DNA of 64,000 bases, taken from Arenicola marina. Its lineage: Eukaryota; Annelida; Polychaeta; Arenicolidae. How positions within the stretch are numbered: the first letter of the stretch is position 1; each line of letters opens with the position of its first letter. The notes below the pieces were generated by a model. The model saw only the letters and a list, made by a program, of their open reading frames with translations, was not told the DNA's origin and did not search any database. Positions 48,801 to 61,000 of this stretch are shown one piece after another. The DNA lies in the NCBI GenBank assembly GCA_964019135.1, contig OZ025258.1, positions 30,188,186 to 30,252,185 of the forward strand, written 5' to 3'. The translations under genes were made by a program, and so were the position numbers.

Positions 48801-51800
48801 CATTTTTTCGTAAGTATCGGACAGCCAAAGGTAACTAGTTAACCGTTTTAAATTACTTTAAACCCCAACCGCCACAATTTAGCTTGTACAAATGCCATCT
48901 TGAATCAAAGACAACCTCGAACTGGACACTAGCCCGTGTTACGTCCCCTGAACGCACACTGACGCGCAATGATACAGCGGTACCAAGTCCTGGCACACTA
49001 ACGCGCAATGATACAGCGGTACTAAGTCCACGCACACTGACGCGCAATGATACAGCGGTACCAAGTCCTGGCACACTAACGCGCAATGATACAGCGGTAC
49101 TAAGTCCACGCACACTAACGCGCAATGATACAGCGGTACCAAGTCCACGCACACTGACGCGCAATGATACAGCGGTACCAAGTCCACGCACACTGACGCG
49201 CAATGATACAGCGGTACCAAGTCCACGCACACTGACGCGCAAGGATACAGCGGTACCAAGTCCACGCACACTGACGCGCACGGATACAGAGGTACCAAGT
49301 CCACGCACACTGACGCGCAATGATACAGCGGTACCAAGTCCACGCACACTGACGCGCACGGATACAGAGGTACCAAGTCCACGCACACTGACGCGCAAGG
49401 ATACAGCGGTACCAAGTCCACGCACACTGACGCGCAATGATACAGCGGTACCAAGTCCACGCACACTGACGCGCAATGATACAGAGGTACCAAGTCCACG
49501 CACACTAACGCGCAATGATACAGCGGTACCAAGTCCTGGCACACTAACGCGCAATGATACAGAGGTACCAAGTCCACGCACACTGACGCGCAATGATACA
49601 GCGGTACCAAGTCCACGCACACTGACGCGCACGGATACAGAGGTACCAAGTCCACGCACACTGACGCGCAAGGATACAGCGGTACCAAGTCCACGCACAC
49701 TGACGCGCAATGATACAGCGGTACCAAGTCCACGCACACTGACGCGCAATGATACAGCGGTGCTCAGTCCTGGCACACTAACGCGCAATGATACAGCGGT
49801 ACCAAGTCCTGGCACACTAACGCGCAATGATACAGCGGTACCAAGTCCACGCACACTGACGCGTAATGATACAGCGGTACTAAGTCCACGCACACTGACG
49901 CGTAATGATACAGCGGTACCAAGTCCACGCACACTGATGCGCAAGGATACAGCGGTACCAAGTCCACGCACACTGACGCGCAATGATACAGCGGTACTAA
50001 GTCCACGCACACTGACGCGCAATGATACAGCGGTACCAAGTCCACGCACACTGACGCGCACGGATACAGCGGTACCAAGTCCACGCACACTGACGCATAA
50101 TGATACAGCGGTACCAAGTCCACGCACACTGACGCGCACGGATACAGCGGTACCAAGTCCACGCACACTGACGCGTAATGATACAGCGGTGCTCAGTCCT
50201 GGCACACTAACGCGCAATGATACAGCGGTACCAAGTCCACGCACACTGACGCGTAATGATACAGCGGTACCAAGTCCACGCACACTGACGCGTAATGATA
50301 CAGCGGTACCAAGTCCACGCACACTGACGCGCAATGATACAGCGGTACCAAGTCCACGCACACTGACGCGTAATGATACAGCGGTACCAAGTCCACGCAC
50401 ACTGACGTGCAGTGATACAGCGGTACCAAGTCCACGCACACTGATGCGCAAGGATACAGCGGTACCAAGTCCACGCACACTGACGCGCAATGATACAGCG
50501 GTACTAAGTCCACGCACACTGACGCGCAATGATACAGCGGTACCAAGTCCACGCACACTGACGCGCACGGATACAGCGGTACCAAGTCCACGCACACTGA
50601 CGCGTAATGATACAGCGGTACCAAGTCCACGCACACTGACGCGCACGGATAGAGCGGTACCAAGTCCACGCACACTGACGCGTAATGATACAGCGGTGCT
50701 CAGTCCTGGCACACTAACGCGCAATGATACAGCGGTACCAAGTCCACGCACACTGACGCGCAATGATACAGCGGTACCAAGTCCACGCACACTGACGCGT
50801 AATGATACAGCGGTACCAAGTCCACGCACACTGACGCGTAATGATACAGCGGTACCAAGTCCACGCACACTGACGCGCAATGATACAGCGGTACCAAGTC
50901 CACGCACACTGACGCGTAATGATACAGCGGTACCAAGTCCACGCACACTGACGCGTAATGATACAGCGGTACTAAGTCCACGCACACTGACGCGCAATGA
51001 TACAGCGGTACCAAGTCCACGCGCAAGGATACAGCGGTACCAAGCTGACACACTGACGCGCAAGGATACAGCGGTGCTGAGTCCTGGCACACTGACGAGC
51101 AATAATACAGCGGTACCAAGTACACGCACACTGACGTGCAATGATACAGCGGTACCAAGTCCTGGCACACTCCCCGGGACACGTACCTTGATGTTGCCAC
51201 GACGTTTCTTCTCGGCCGTGATGTGGGAGGCTCGGCGGATCTCCTTGTACGGGGTGCGCTCTCCCTCACCCTTCCCTCCTATCGACTTGGGCGACTGCGG
51301 ACAAATAACATCGATAGTTTCAAGTCGAGCAGCAGACTATGATCTTAGTGTTTCACGAAAAAAAAAACATGATTGGAGTCAGAAGCGCAGCTATTTATAT
51401 TTGCGATGATCACGCGCTCTTGTTTTGTTGTAACTGTGGGCGTCAAGTCCGGTTTGAATATATCGTCCTCTGATTGGTCAATCGCTGACACACCTCCAAA
51501 AACGGCTGTCGCCTGGTTAACCGGCAAAATCGTGGCTGGTGGTCACTTCTAAATTATATTGTGAGCTATAGAATGGACGGAAAATTCCGTAATTTGGAGG
51601 ATGGACACTTCGGTATTATATGAATCGGTAAAGCAGCGTTAGAGGCCAGGCTGGCGGATTCTTTTAATCAAATCTAACATTTTGCATGCAACTGTAAAAT
51701 GAGGGAAGGGCAATACAGAAAACAAAAATGTACAGTAAATGAAATAAACCCGGTCACCCCTGTTAAATAATTGTATGTTCCTAGTGTACAGTTTATAACT

Positions 51801-54800
51801 TCACTTTATGATGGTTCCATACTAATCTCTCATAGCCTTGCTTGCTGGATGCAAGGTACTTTCATCTTACTCTTTATCATATCATTACTTCCTAACCACT
51901 GCGTCATGGAACATCCAAGTTATGAGGTCTTATTTGCTACATATAATGTTTACACTTAAAAAGTATATTTTCTACATATTTTCTTCCTACAGTGGGGGAA
52001 AAGATGGATGAACAAATTAGCACTTAGGCCTCTACCGGGGTGCCAATCTCCAATGATAACGAAATGAAAGTTGCGTGAATACAAAATGCCGAGACTGGAG
52101 TTGCCAAGCATGGAAGCGGAAGCCAGGTCTGAAGCTCAGTCGGCGACAGACCTATGTACCCCTGGCATACGTAGACCCTGTATATGTTCACGTGACGACC
52201 TCTCACCTCATCCAAGCCCAGAGTACCTGATCCTGCGGATTCGGCACTGGTGTGGCGCGAGCGGCAGCGCTCCTGGAAGAAATGGGTTAGCCCGTTAAGA
52301 TTCCTTATGTCTAAGGATTAGAACATTCAGTGTTAGTGAGAGAACAAAAATATAATCAAGCGAATATATTTTTCATTAAAAACAAACACAACATTTTTTT
52401 TTTCCGCCATACAGAGTGACACTGAGATAGGCAGGAGCCCAAATATAGGAAAGGAAGACTGCGTATTTCAACGTAAAAGATCAACATCAACATGTCATCT
52501 TTTGACAGGCATTTAATCCAAAAACTACGAAAACATGAAAGAATGCCAGCCCCTGTAAATGTCGAAATAAACGTTATTGTGTGATGCGGATTAGTGCTAC
52601 ACATGCAGCTGCTAGAATAACTGACATTGACATTAATAATAATCTGACGTCGTTAAGAACACGAGAGAGAGCAAACAACAACCACTGTGGTCAGTGTCGC
52701 TTCGCGCGTTTATTCACCGATGAATGGGCGTTTTAGCTAACGTCTGGTTCTGGCTAACTATAAATGAGCAACAGCGGGCCGATGACCCCGCCGCCTGGTG
52801 AATGGTGTGTGAACCAATCCCCACACGCAGGGTGGTCGAGCACAGAAGCAGGGTCTGTGGGTCTCAAGCTGGGGAGACCCTCAGGCCCACACGCAGGGTG
52901 GTCGCGGACCGAACCAAGGTCTGTGGGTCTCAAGCTTGGGAGACCCTCAAGCCAAACAACGGGACGTATCAGGTGGACATTTAGCATGCCTATGAGCAGC
53001 TTTGTCTGGGACGCTTGTTGTACGTTGATGTTGTATGCCATCTGTGTACACGTGAAGGTGTGCACACAGAGTGTACAGAGGATGTATGGACAGAGCCTGC
53101 TGAGGGCGTACTCACCCCATCGATGAGGTATTCTGGAGAGTGTACAGTGTACAGCGAGTGTATATACAGAGGCTGCTGAGGGCGTACTCACCCCGTCGAT
53201 GAGGTATTCTGGAGAGTTGGTAAACGTGTACTGAGGGCTGCTGGGCGCCGAAAACACTGAAGAGAAAGTTAAAAAAACTAACGTTATTCACAGACAGAAC
53301 AACAAACGGGAAATCCCTTTCAGCTCTTCCCGCCACTTGTATACATTACATGACCGCTTCTGTACACACATATTGGGTAGCATATTGTCTATTTTCCCTT
53401 TTCCGTAGGCACATATTTGGCCTATGATTACGAAGTCCCTTTTTTGGACAATATACAATTCTTTTTACTTGTACATACATATTTGGCACATTATTGAAAC
53501 GTTTCTACAGAATTTGGCTTCAAATAGGTTGCGATGGATTTTAACAATTGACTGGATCAGAAAATATAGAAACAATCTCATCTTGCAGTCAAAAAACAAG
53601 AAAACATGATCATAATATTATAGCCATAGTGACATGTTACACCGGAGCCCTGACTCACCACCTGTGGTCTGGTTACTGGGAGAGAGATACTGTAAAGACC
53701 CAGACCCAAAAAGGACCCAGAATGACTGGTGCCCTGATTGACATTCTGCGGTCCGGTTACTGGGCCGGAGAGGTACTGTATATGACCCAGAATGCCTGGT
53801 CCCCTGACTCACCCGTGGTCTGGTTACTGGGGGGAGAAGTACTGTATATGACCCAGAATAATTGGTGCCCTGACTCACCTCCTGTGGTCTGGTTACTGGG
53901 GGGGGGGGGGTACTGTATATGACCCAGAATGCCTGGTGCCCCGACTCACCTCCTGTGGTCTGGTTGCTGGGGAGAGAGTCACTGCATATGACCCAGAATG
54001 ACTGGTGCCCTGACTCACCTCCTGTGGTCTGGTTACTGGGGAGAGTCACTGCATATGACCCAGAATGACTGGTGCCCTGACTCACCTCCTGTGGTCTGGT
54101 TACTAAGGGGGGGGGGGGGGGTACTGTATATGACCCAGAATGCCTGGTGCCCTGACTCACCTGTGGTCTGGTTAGTTGGGGAGAGGTACTGACCCAGAAT
54201 GACTGGTGCCCTGACTCACCTGTGGTCTGGTTGCTGGGGGGAGAGGAGTCCGGGAAGACGACAGAGGTCGCCCCAGTGGCGTGGCTGGCGGCGGCGATGA
54301 GAAGCTTCTTCTGGAAGTCGCTCACCTCGCTACTCTGGAAGAGACACGAGGACACAAGGACATGATGGGTGGGTGAAACATTAGGTTAAAGGAGTTGGTT
54401 GTACCCAGGAGGAGCCAAGTAACCAATTGGGTATCAATAATTATTGACGTCACGGTGACCTCATTCACACTGGGGGCAACAAACATGGTATATTGACACT
54501 TTAACACTTCTGTCTCCCTCAGATCTTTGCCGGTGCATAATTCAGTGTGGCAAGCTGTATTTGGCTTAGCTATCGAGGCGGCCCCCACGAGGACAATCGA
54601 AACCGGGAAATTATCAAGGCAGCTGGTTCGACGGCTTGTTATATACACCGCCAATAATAAATGTAATAAATAGATACTTCTGGACCGAAGTATGAGTCTA
54701 TTTTATGAAGTGAAATATAGGGTATCAAATCGCATAACATATTTTGCTGGCACAACTGCACAAGTACACGGGCATGACGCATGCCACCGCCTAGATAACC

Positions 54801-57555
54801 TGGGCCATATCGAAACTATAAACAACATAAAACGGGCAAACCGTCGAAACCGGTGTCAAAGACGCAAATGTCGTGTTTTAGACCCTTTTTGTGCACAGAA
54901 AAGCTAAACTGGACCAGGACACCTTTTCCGGGACAAAGAAATGGGCTTGGGAGGGCGCCAACCCACGAACTATGGATCCGCAGGACAGCCTGTCTACCCC
55001 CGGAGCTGTGTGGAGAGGGGAAGCCCCCACCCACGCCAAGCTCCGCTTCACGCCGTCGAGGCCGACTTACCATGGACGGAAAGGAGAAGGAGACCGTCGA
55101 CCCGGCCATGGAGCTCGTGATGGAGGTGGCCACGGGGGAGGTCAGCGGGGAGGCCCCCTGACTCACCGCCCCCAGGCCCTGCACCCCGGAGAACCCCCCA
55201 CCGGTCTCAGACTTCAGGGCGAAGTTGGGGCCGGTGAAGTTACCCCCTGTGTGAAGAGAGAGTAAAAGGGAGATGGGACTATAGTGGCGAGCGATGTTGA
55301 TATAAGTAAGTGGACATAATTTAATGCTAATAAGACAAAGCTATATATATATATATATGCATCAAATCAAATCCCATCTCAGTGTTTTAACCCAACATGA
55401 AGGTTAACTTACATAATCCTAAAATGATAATGAAATGCCATCAGCCGATACAAGCCCCGGTTGCAGGGAGCAGGTGTCGGAATCCATGACCATGTTGAGA
55501 TTACAGCCCGCTCACTAATTGAGCTAGGGAGGTTCTCCATGTTGTATCTACGGTCTACATAGACCGAGAAGACATTTCCAAAAGCAACGGTACGTAAAGA
55601 AAAAAGCGAGGCTGTTCAAACCCATTTTCACAGCAGTCACAGCCAGACTCAGTGGATCACTCGCTTAATGCACAAGCATGAGCCTCGACATATCCCACCC
55701 ACACCCGTCCAGTAGTAAAGAGTCACTGACCAGTGGTAAGGAGCTGGGCAAGGAACGAGTTCTGTTTGGTCGCGTTGCTAGACTGGCTGGCCTGTGCGGG
55801 GGGCGGGGGCGGGGCGGGGGCGGGGGCTATGGACCGCGGCGGGGGGCGGCTCTTCGGAATTATGGTAGTCTGAAAGACAAACAGCATAACATGGGGTTAA
55901 ACACACTTCGCTTTATATGTGGGTGTTCATTATATAAAGATCGACTCCCAAATTATATCCCAGTAGGTAGAAGTAGAGTAGAGTACTTTATAATGGGGAT
56001 TTAGAAGTTTAATGCTTCCTGAAACAAAAAGTTCACTATATAATTTGAAGATGTATCTCCGCCCAGCCTCTTCGGAAATCTTGTTTATTATAATTATTTT
56101 GTAAAGATTAATCTTTGTAATTGACATTTGTTTTACAAGAGGCTGGGAGTCTATTCTGCAGAAATGAATACATACAACACGCTTGCAGTGAAATATTGTC
56201 TGGTTGGTTGGTATAGGTAGGGCTCTATGATCCGGTCGCAATGATGGAATGGCTCAACGCACCAGGAATCACGCTCTTTTCTAATATTTACCTGTTATCT
56301 ACTACACAGCTCACTATATATACTTTGCTTAGTTCAGTCAGTTTTCCTGCCGAACGAATCTGATTCTACAAAGGTGACGCAGTGGCTGTCCGAATACTGT
56401 GAAATAAATTTGATATTATGTATTAATAATCATATTAATAATGATAAGTGAGAGGCTGTTGACATGGATGGGCACGTGTCTGACACGCGTGTGTGTGCAC
56501 CCACAGTGACGTCACAGTGACGTCACAGTGGCGTCACAGTGACATCACACACGTCTGCCTACCTGTGGGATGAGGAAGTCCCCGTCTCTCCAGGCTGGTG
56601 CCGCGACCCCGACCACCGAGGCCAGGGACACCGGGGAACTCGTGGTACCCATACTCAGCTTGCTAAGGTTGGGCTTGACCGGCTTGTAGTTCCTCAGCAA
56701 GGCCTCGATCTCGGCCGCCGTGCTGTTGGACAGCTGCAGAGTCTGTGTTTGGTGCACGCTTTGCGGCGAGCCGGTCGATAATTGGACAGTTTGCGGCGAG
56801 CCGGTCAGTTGCAACGTATGTTGGACCGTAGTGGGCGCGCCGCACGACAATTGGACGATGGGGGCCCCGTCGGCGGACACCGAGAGGACCTGGGAGACGG
56901 CGGGGGCCAGGGCCACGGATACCGTCTCCGTCTTCAGCTGTAGCTGAGACTGGGTGAGGGGTGAGACGGTGCCCATCATGGCCTGCTGCCCCGTGCCCCC
57001 GAACAGGGCGCTGGAGACGGACGGTCTGAAGCTGGCCGGGGTCTCCCGGGGCCGGAGCTGGGCGGTGGCTGTGGTGGTGTGTTGGCCGCCGCCGCCGCTG
57101 ACTCGCTGCTGCTGGGGCTGGACCAGGCTCTGGATGATTTCCTGCAGGGACTTGCTAGGCAGGATGTGTATGGGGCCCTTGGGGGTCCCCGTGGGCTGTA
57201 GGGGACCGGATTTGGCACGTTGGCGCTGCGCCCGGGGAGGGGAGGTGGCGTGAGCTTGTTGTTGCTGCTGCTGCAGCTGTCGTTGCAGCTGCTGTTGTTG
57301 CTGCAGTTGTTGCTGCAGTTGTTGTTGTTGTTGCTGTTGTTGCTGTTGTTGTTGCTGTTGTTGTTGCTGTTGTTGCTGTTGATCATGTATTTGTTGGCGC
57401 TTCAGCGCTGACTCTTGTTGCACGAGCAGTGTTCGCGGCGATTGCTGTGCCAACAGCTGCTGGATGGTTGAGGTGCCGACAGAGGGCGTGCGCGTTTGCG
57501 AGGACGCCTTTTGAGGGGGCTTCAGCCTCTTGTGCGGCTGCTGCTGTTGCTGCAC

Positions 57556-57591
<36 letters not shown>

Positions 57592-58018
57592 CAGCTCCTG
57601 CTGCTGCTGCTCCTGCTGTTGTTGCTCCTGCTGTAGGGTGGCCAATGTGACCGTAGCCTGCCCCTGTGAGGCGTTACGCGAGCTCATCACCAAGTTAAAC
57701 AGACGCGCCGCGGACTCATTCGTCAGAAACGGCTTCTTTTCCTCCTCAATAGTGGGGGGCAGTGAGCCCGCCTCCCCCTGGCCGCCCACCCCCTGGCCGC
57801 CCACTCCCTGGCCGCCCACCCCCTGGCCGCCAACCCCCAGGCCTCCCGCACCCAGGCCGAACAGCGTGAGCGTCCCCGGGGCGCTGGCCGACCCAGCCCC
57901 GCCGGTCATGCCACTGGACCGCCCCTGGCGCTCTCCAACGCTGGTATCCACACTGGAGGACCGCAACAAGGCGCTGGTTCCAGACCCACCAATCGCGAAC
58001 GACTGCTCCTGCGGCTGC

Positions 58019-58060
<42 letters not shown>

Positions 58061-61000
58061 AGACGGACAGCGCCGCCTTTGGCAGCAAGAGATTGGTCAG
58101 TCTTGACCTGGTCTTGGCCGAGGAGGTCTGTGGCCGAGCCGAACATGCCGCCCATGTCACTCATCGTCGTCTCCATCTCCAAAACAAATTATTCACTATT
58201 AATTTCATTCATTCACATTTTCATATAATCAGGCACTGGTGAACATGGAACTGGTGAGGCGGTGGTGGGTTGGTGGCGGGGATGGGGTTGGGATTGGGGT
58301 GGGGGTAGGGGTGACGAGAGTCGCTTGCTCTGCAAAGGCTACGGACGGGTGACAGGAGCGGCTGGTTGGTTTAAGTAGGACGCGTTTACCTCTAGGTTAT
58401 ATCGCGACAACATGTGAAGGGTCAAGGTTGGAGAGGAACCAGGGTCAAGTTTGGAGAGGAACCAGATCTCCGGAAGTGATTCCCCACCTTTTGCAAAGAA
58501 AGATGTCAGCTGGTTTAAAAGTCGGACGCTTTAACCTCTGCAGCTGGGCTATTATAAACAATATAAAGGGTCAAGGTAGGGAGAACCCACTCTCCAACAC
58601 ATTATTATCCTTGCAGATCAACATTTGCACAAGAGAGGTTCGAGCCACGCACCGGCCGCTTGGGGTAGCCTAGAAGGGCACACCCAGCAAAAGCCAAACG
58701 TGCTACCTGCTAGGCCACGGCGTGGCTCAGGCGACAAGGGGCGGGTGGGTGGGACCTCACCGGTAACGAATCGCTGCCACGTGAAAGACTGAAGATCGGT
58801 CGTGTGAAGCTCATCGATGTGTCCACGTCCAGAGCCTGGGATATTCCGAAGCACGACCGAGAGGAGGCGCTGGTGGATGGCGTCCTTATAACTGCAGAAA
58901 ACAATCACAGTTAACCCTAGCACGTTCCTTCCAAAGTCTATCACATAACGATCTAATGCCATGCGTCACATCGTGATTCCATCGCGGACAGGACGAGATA
59001 ATACGGACAGAACCATGCGCAATGTGTCGGGCTGGCTGATGGGTGATCGGCTGGGGCAGCATGGTGGGTTGTTACCCACCGTTCAGCGGCGGTAATGGCT
59101 CCAGCGTGTCCATGAACTCCTCGAGGCTAGGCTGCAGCTGCATTAGGCCAGGTTGGATGATGTCAGCATTACCCAGCTGAGCTGTGGCGGGGAGGCAGAG
59201 AGTGACTGTCGTTAAAACTCCCCCCACATTTTAAAAATCACGGAGAACATGATAGCATTGTGAGTCAAGCGTAAGCTATTGTGCACGCTGCTAAAAGCAC
59301 ATTTGCAAAGACGATGAAAGGCAAGAAATGGCGAAAGGAGATATCTTGGTGTAGGATTCATCTCCGCCCCCTCCGATAATTCATCTTTCAATAAATCTTG
59401 GACCGAAACATCTGCACCGAAACACTCGCTGTAACATAATCACCATGGATACATTTTACCAACGGTACCTGTGTATGTATTGTAGACACTACTGCGCCCC
59501 GAGCACCATCGTACCACCAGTACTGCCTCTCCATGGATGTTATTGTACCCTGGGTACTATTGCAACACTGGTACTATTTCTCCATGGATGCTATTGCACC
59601 CTGGGTAATATTGCACCACTGGTACTATTTCTCCATGGATGCTATTGCACCCTGGGTAATATTGCACCACTGGTACTATTTCTCCATGGATGCTATTGCA
59701 CCCTGGGTAATATTGCACCACTGGTACTATTTCTCCATGGATGCTATTGCACCCTGGGTAATATTGCACCACTGGTACTATTTCTCCATGGATGCTATTG
59801 CACCCTGGGTAATATTGCACCACTGGTACTATTTCTCCATGGATGCTATTGCACCCTGGGTAATATTGCACCACTGGTACTATTTCTCCATGGATGCTAT
59901 TGCACCCTGGGTAATATTGCACCACTGGTACTATTTCTCCATGGATGCTATTGCACCCTGGGTAATATTGCACCACTGGTACTATTTCTCCATGGATGCT
60001 ATTGCACCCTGGGTAATATTGCACCACTGGTACTATTTCTCCATGGATGCTATTGCACCCTGGGTAATATTGCACCACTGGTACTATTTCTCCATGGATG
60101 CTATTGCACCCTGGGTAATATTGCACCACTGGTACTATTTCTCCATGGATGCTATTGCACCCTGGGTAATATTGCACCACTGGTACTATTTCTCCATGGA
60201 TGCTATTGCACCCTGGGTAATATTGCACCACTGGTACTATTTCTCCATGGATGCTATTGCACCCTGGGTAATATTGCACCACTGGTACTATTTCTCCATG
60301 GATGCTATTGCACCCTGGGTAATATTGCACCACTGGTACTATTTCTCCATGGATGCTATTGCACCCTGGGTAATATTGCACCACTGGTACTATTTCTCCA
60401 TGGATGCTATTGCACCCTGGGTAATATTGCACCACTGGTACTATTTCTCCATGGATGCTATTGCACCCTGGGTAATATTGCACCACTGGTACTATTTCTC
60501 CATGGATGCTATTGCACCCTGGGTAATATTGCACCACTGGTACTATTTCTCCATGGATGCTATTGCACCCTGGGTAATATTGCACCACTGGTACTATTTC
60601 TCCATGGATGCTATTGCACCCTGGGTAATATTGCACCACTGGTACTATTTCTCCATGGATGCTATTGCACCCTGGGTAATATTGCACCACTGGTACTATT
60701 TCTCCATGGATGCTATTGCACCCTGGGTAATATTGCACCACTGGTACTATTTCTCCATGGATGCTATTGCACCCTGGGTAATATTGCACCACTGGTACTA
60801 TTTCTCCATGGATGCTATTGCACCCTGGGTAATATTGCACCACTGGTACTATTTCTCCATGGATGCTATTGCACCCCGGGTACTATTGCATCACTGGTAT
60901 TATTACTAATTATTTCATCTGTAGTGCTAGTACTAAAACATAACAGTTTACTGTTTGAAAGTAGAGAGAACTGGAGCTTTCGACTTGTGCTTCACACATA

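Noticed and set aside
48853-51409. 771- and 841-codon frames on opposite strands
   Set aside because: Artefacts of the 39-bp minisatellite. The region is an intron of the Mondo gene, and the ends of the frames overlap a real exon in another frame.
57220-58228. Leu-, Ala- and Cys-rich plus-strand frames
   Set aside because: They are shadows of the polyQ (CAG/CAA) tracts of the Mondo exon on the minus strand.
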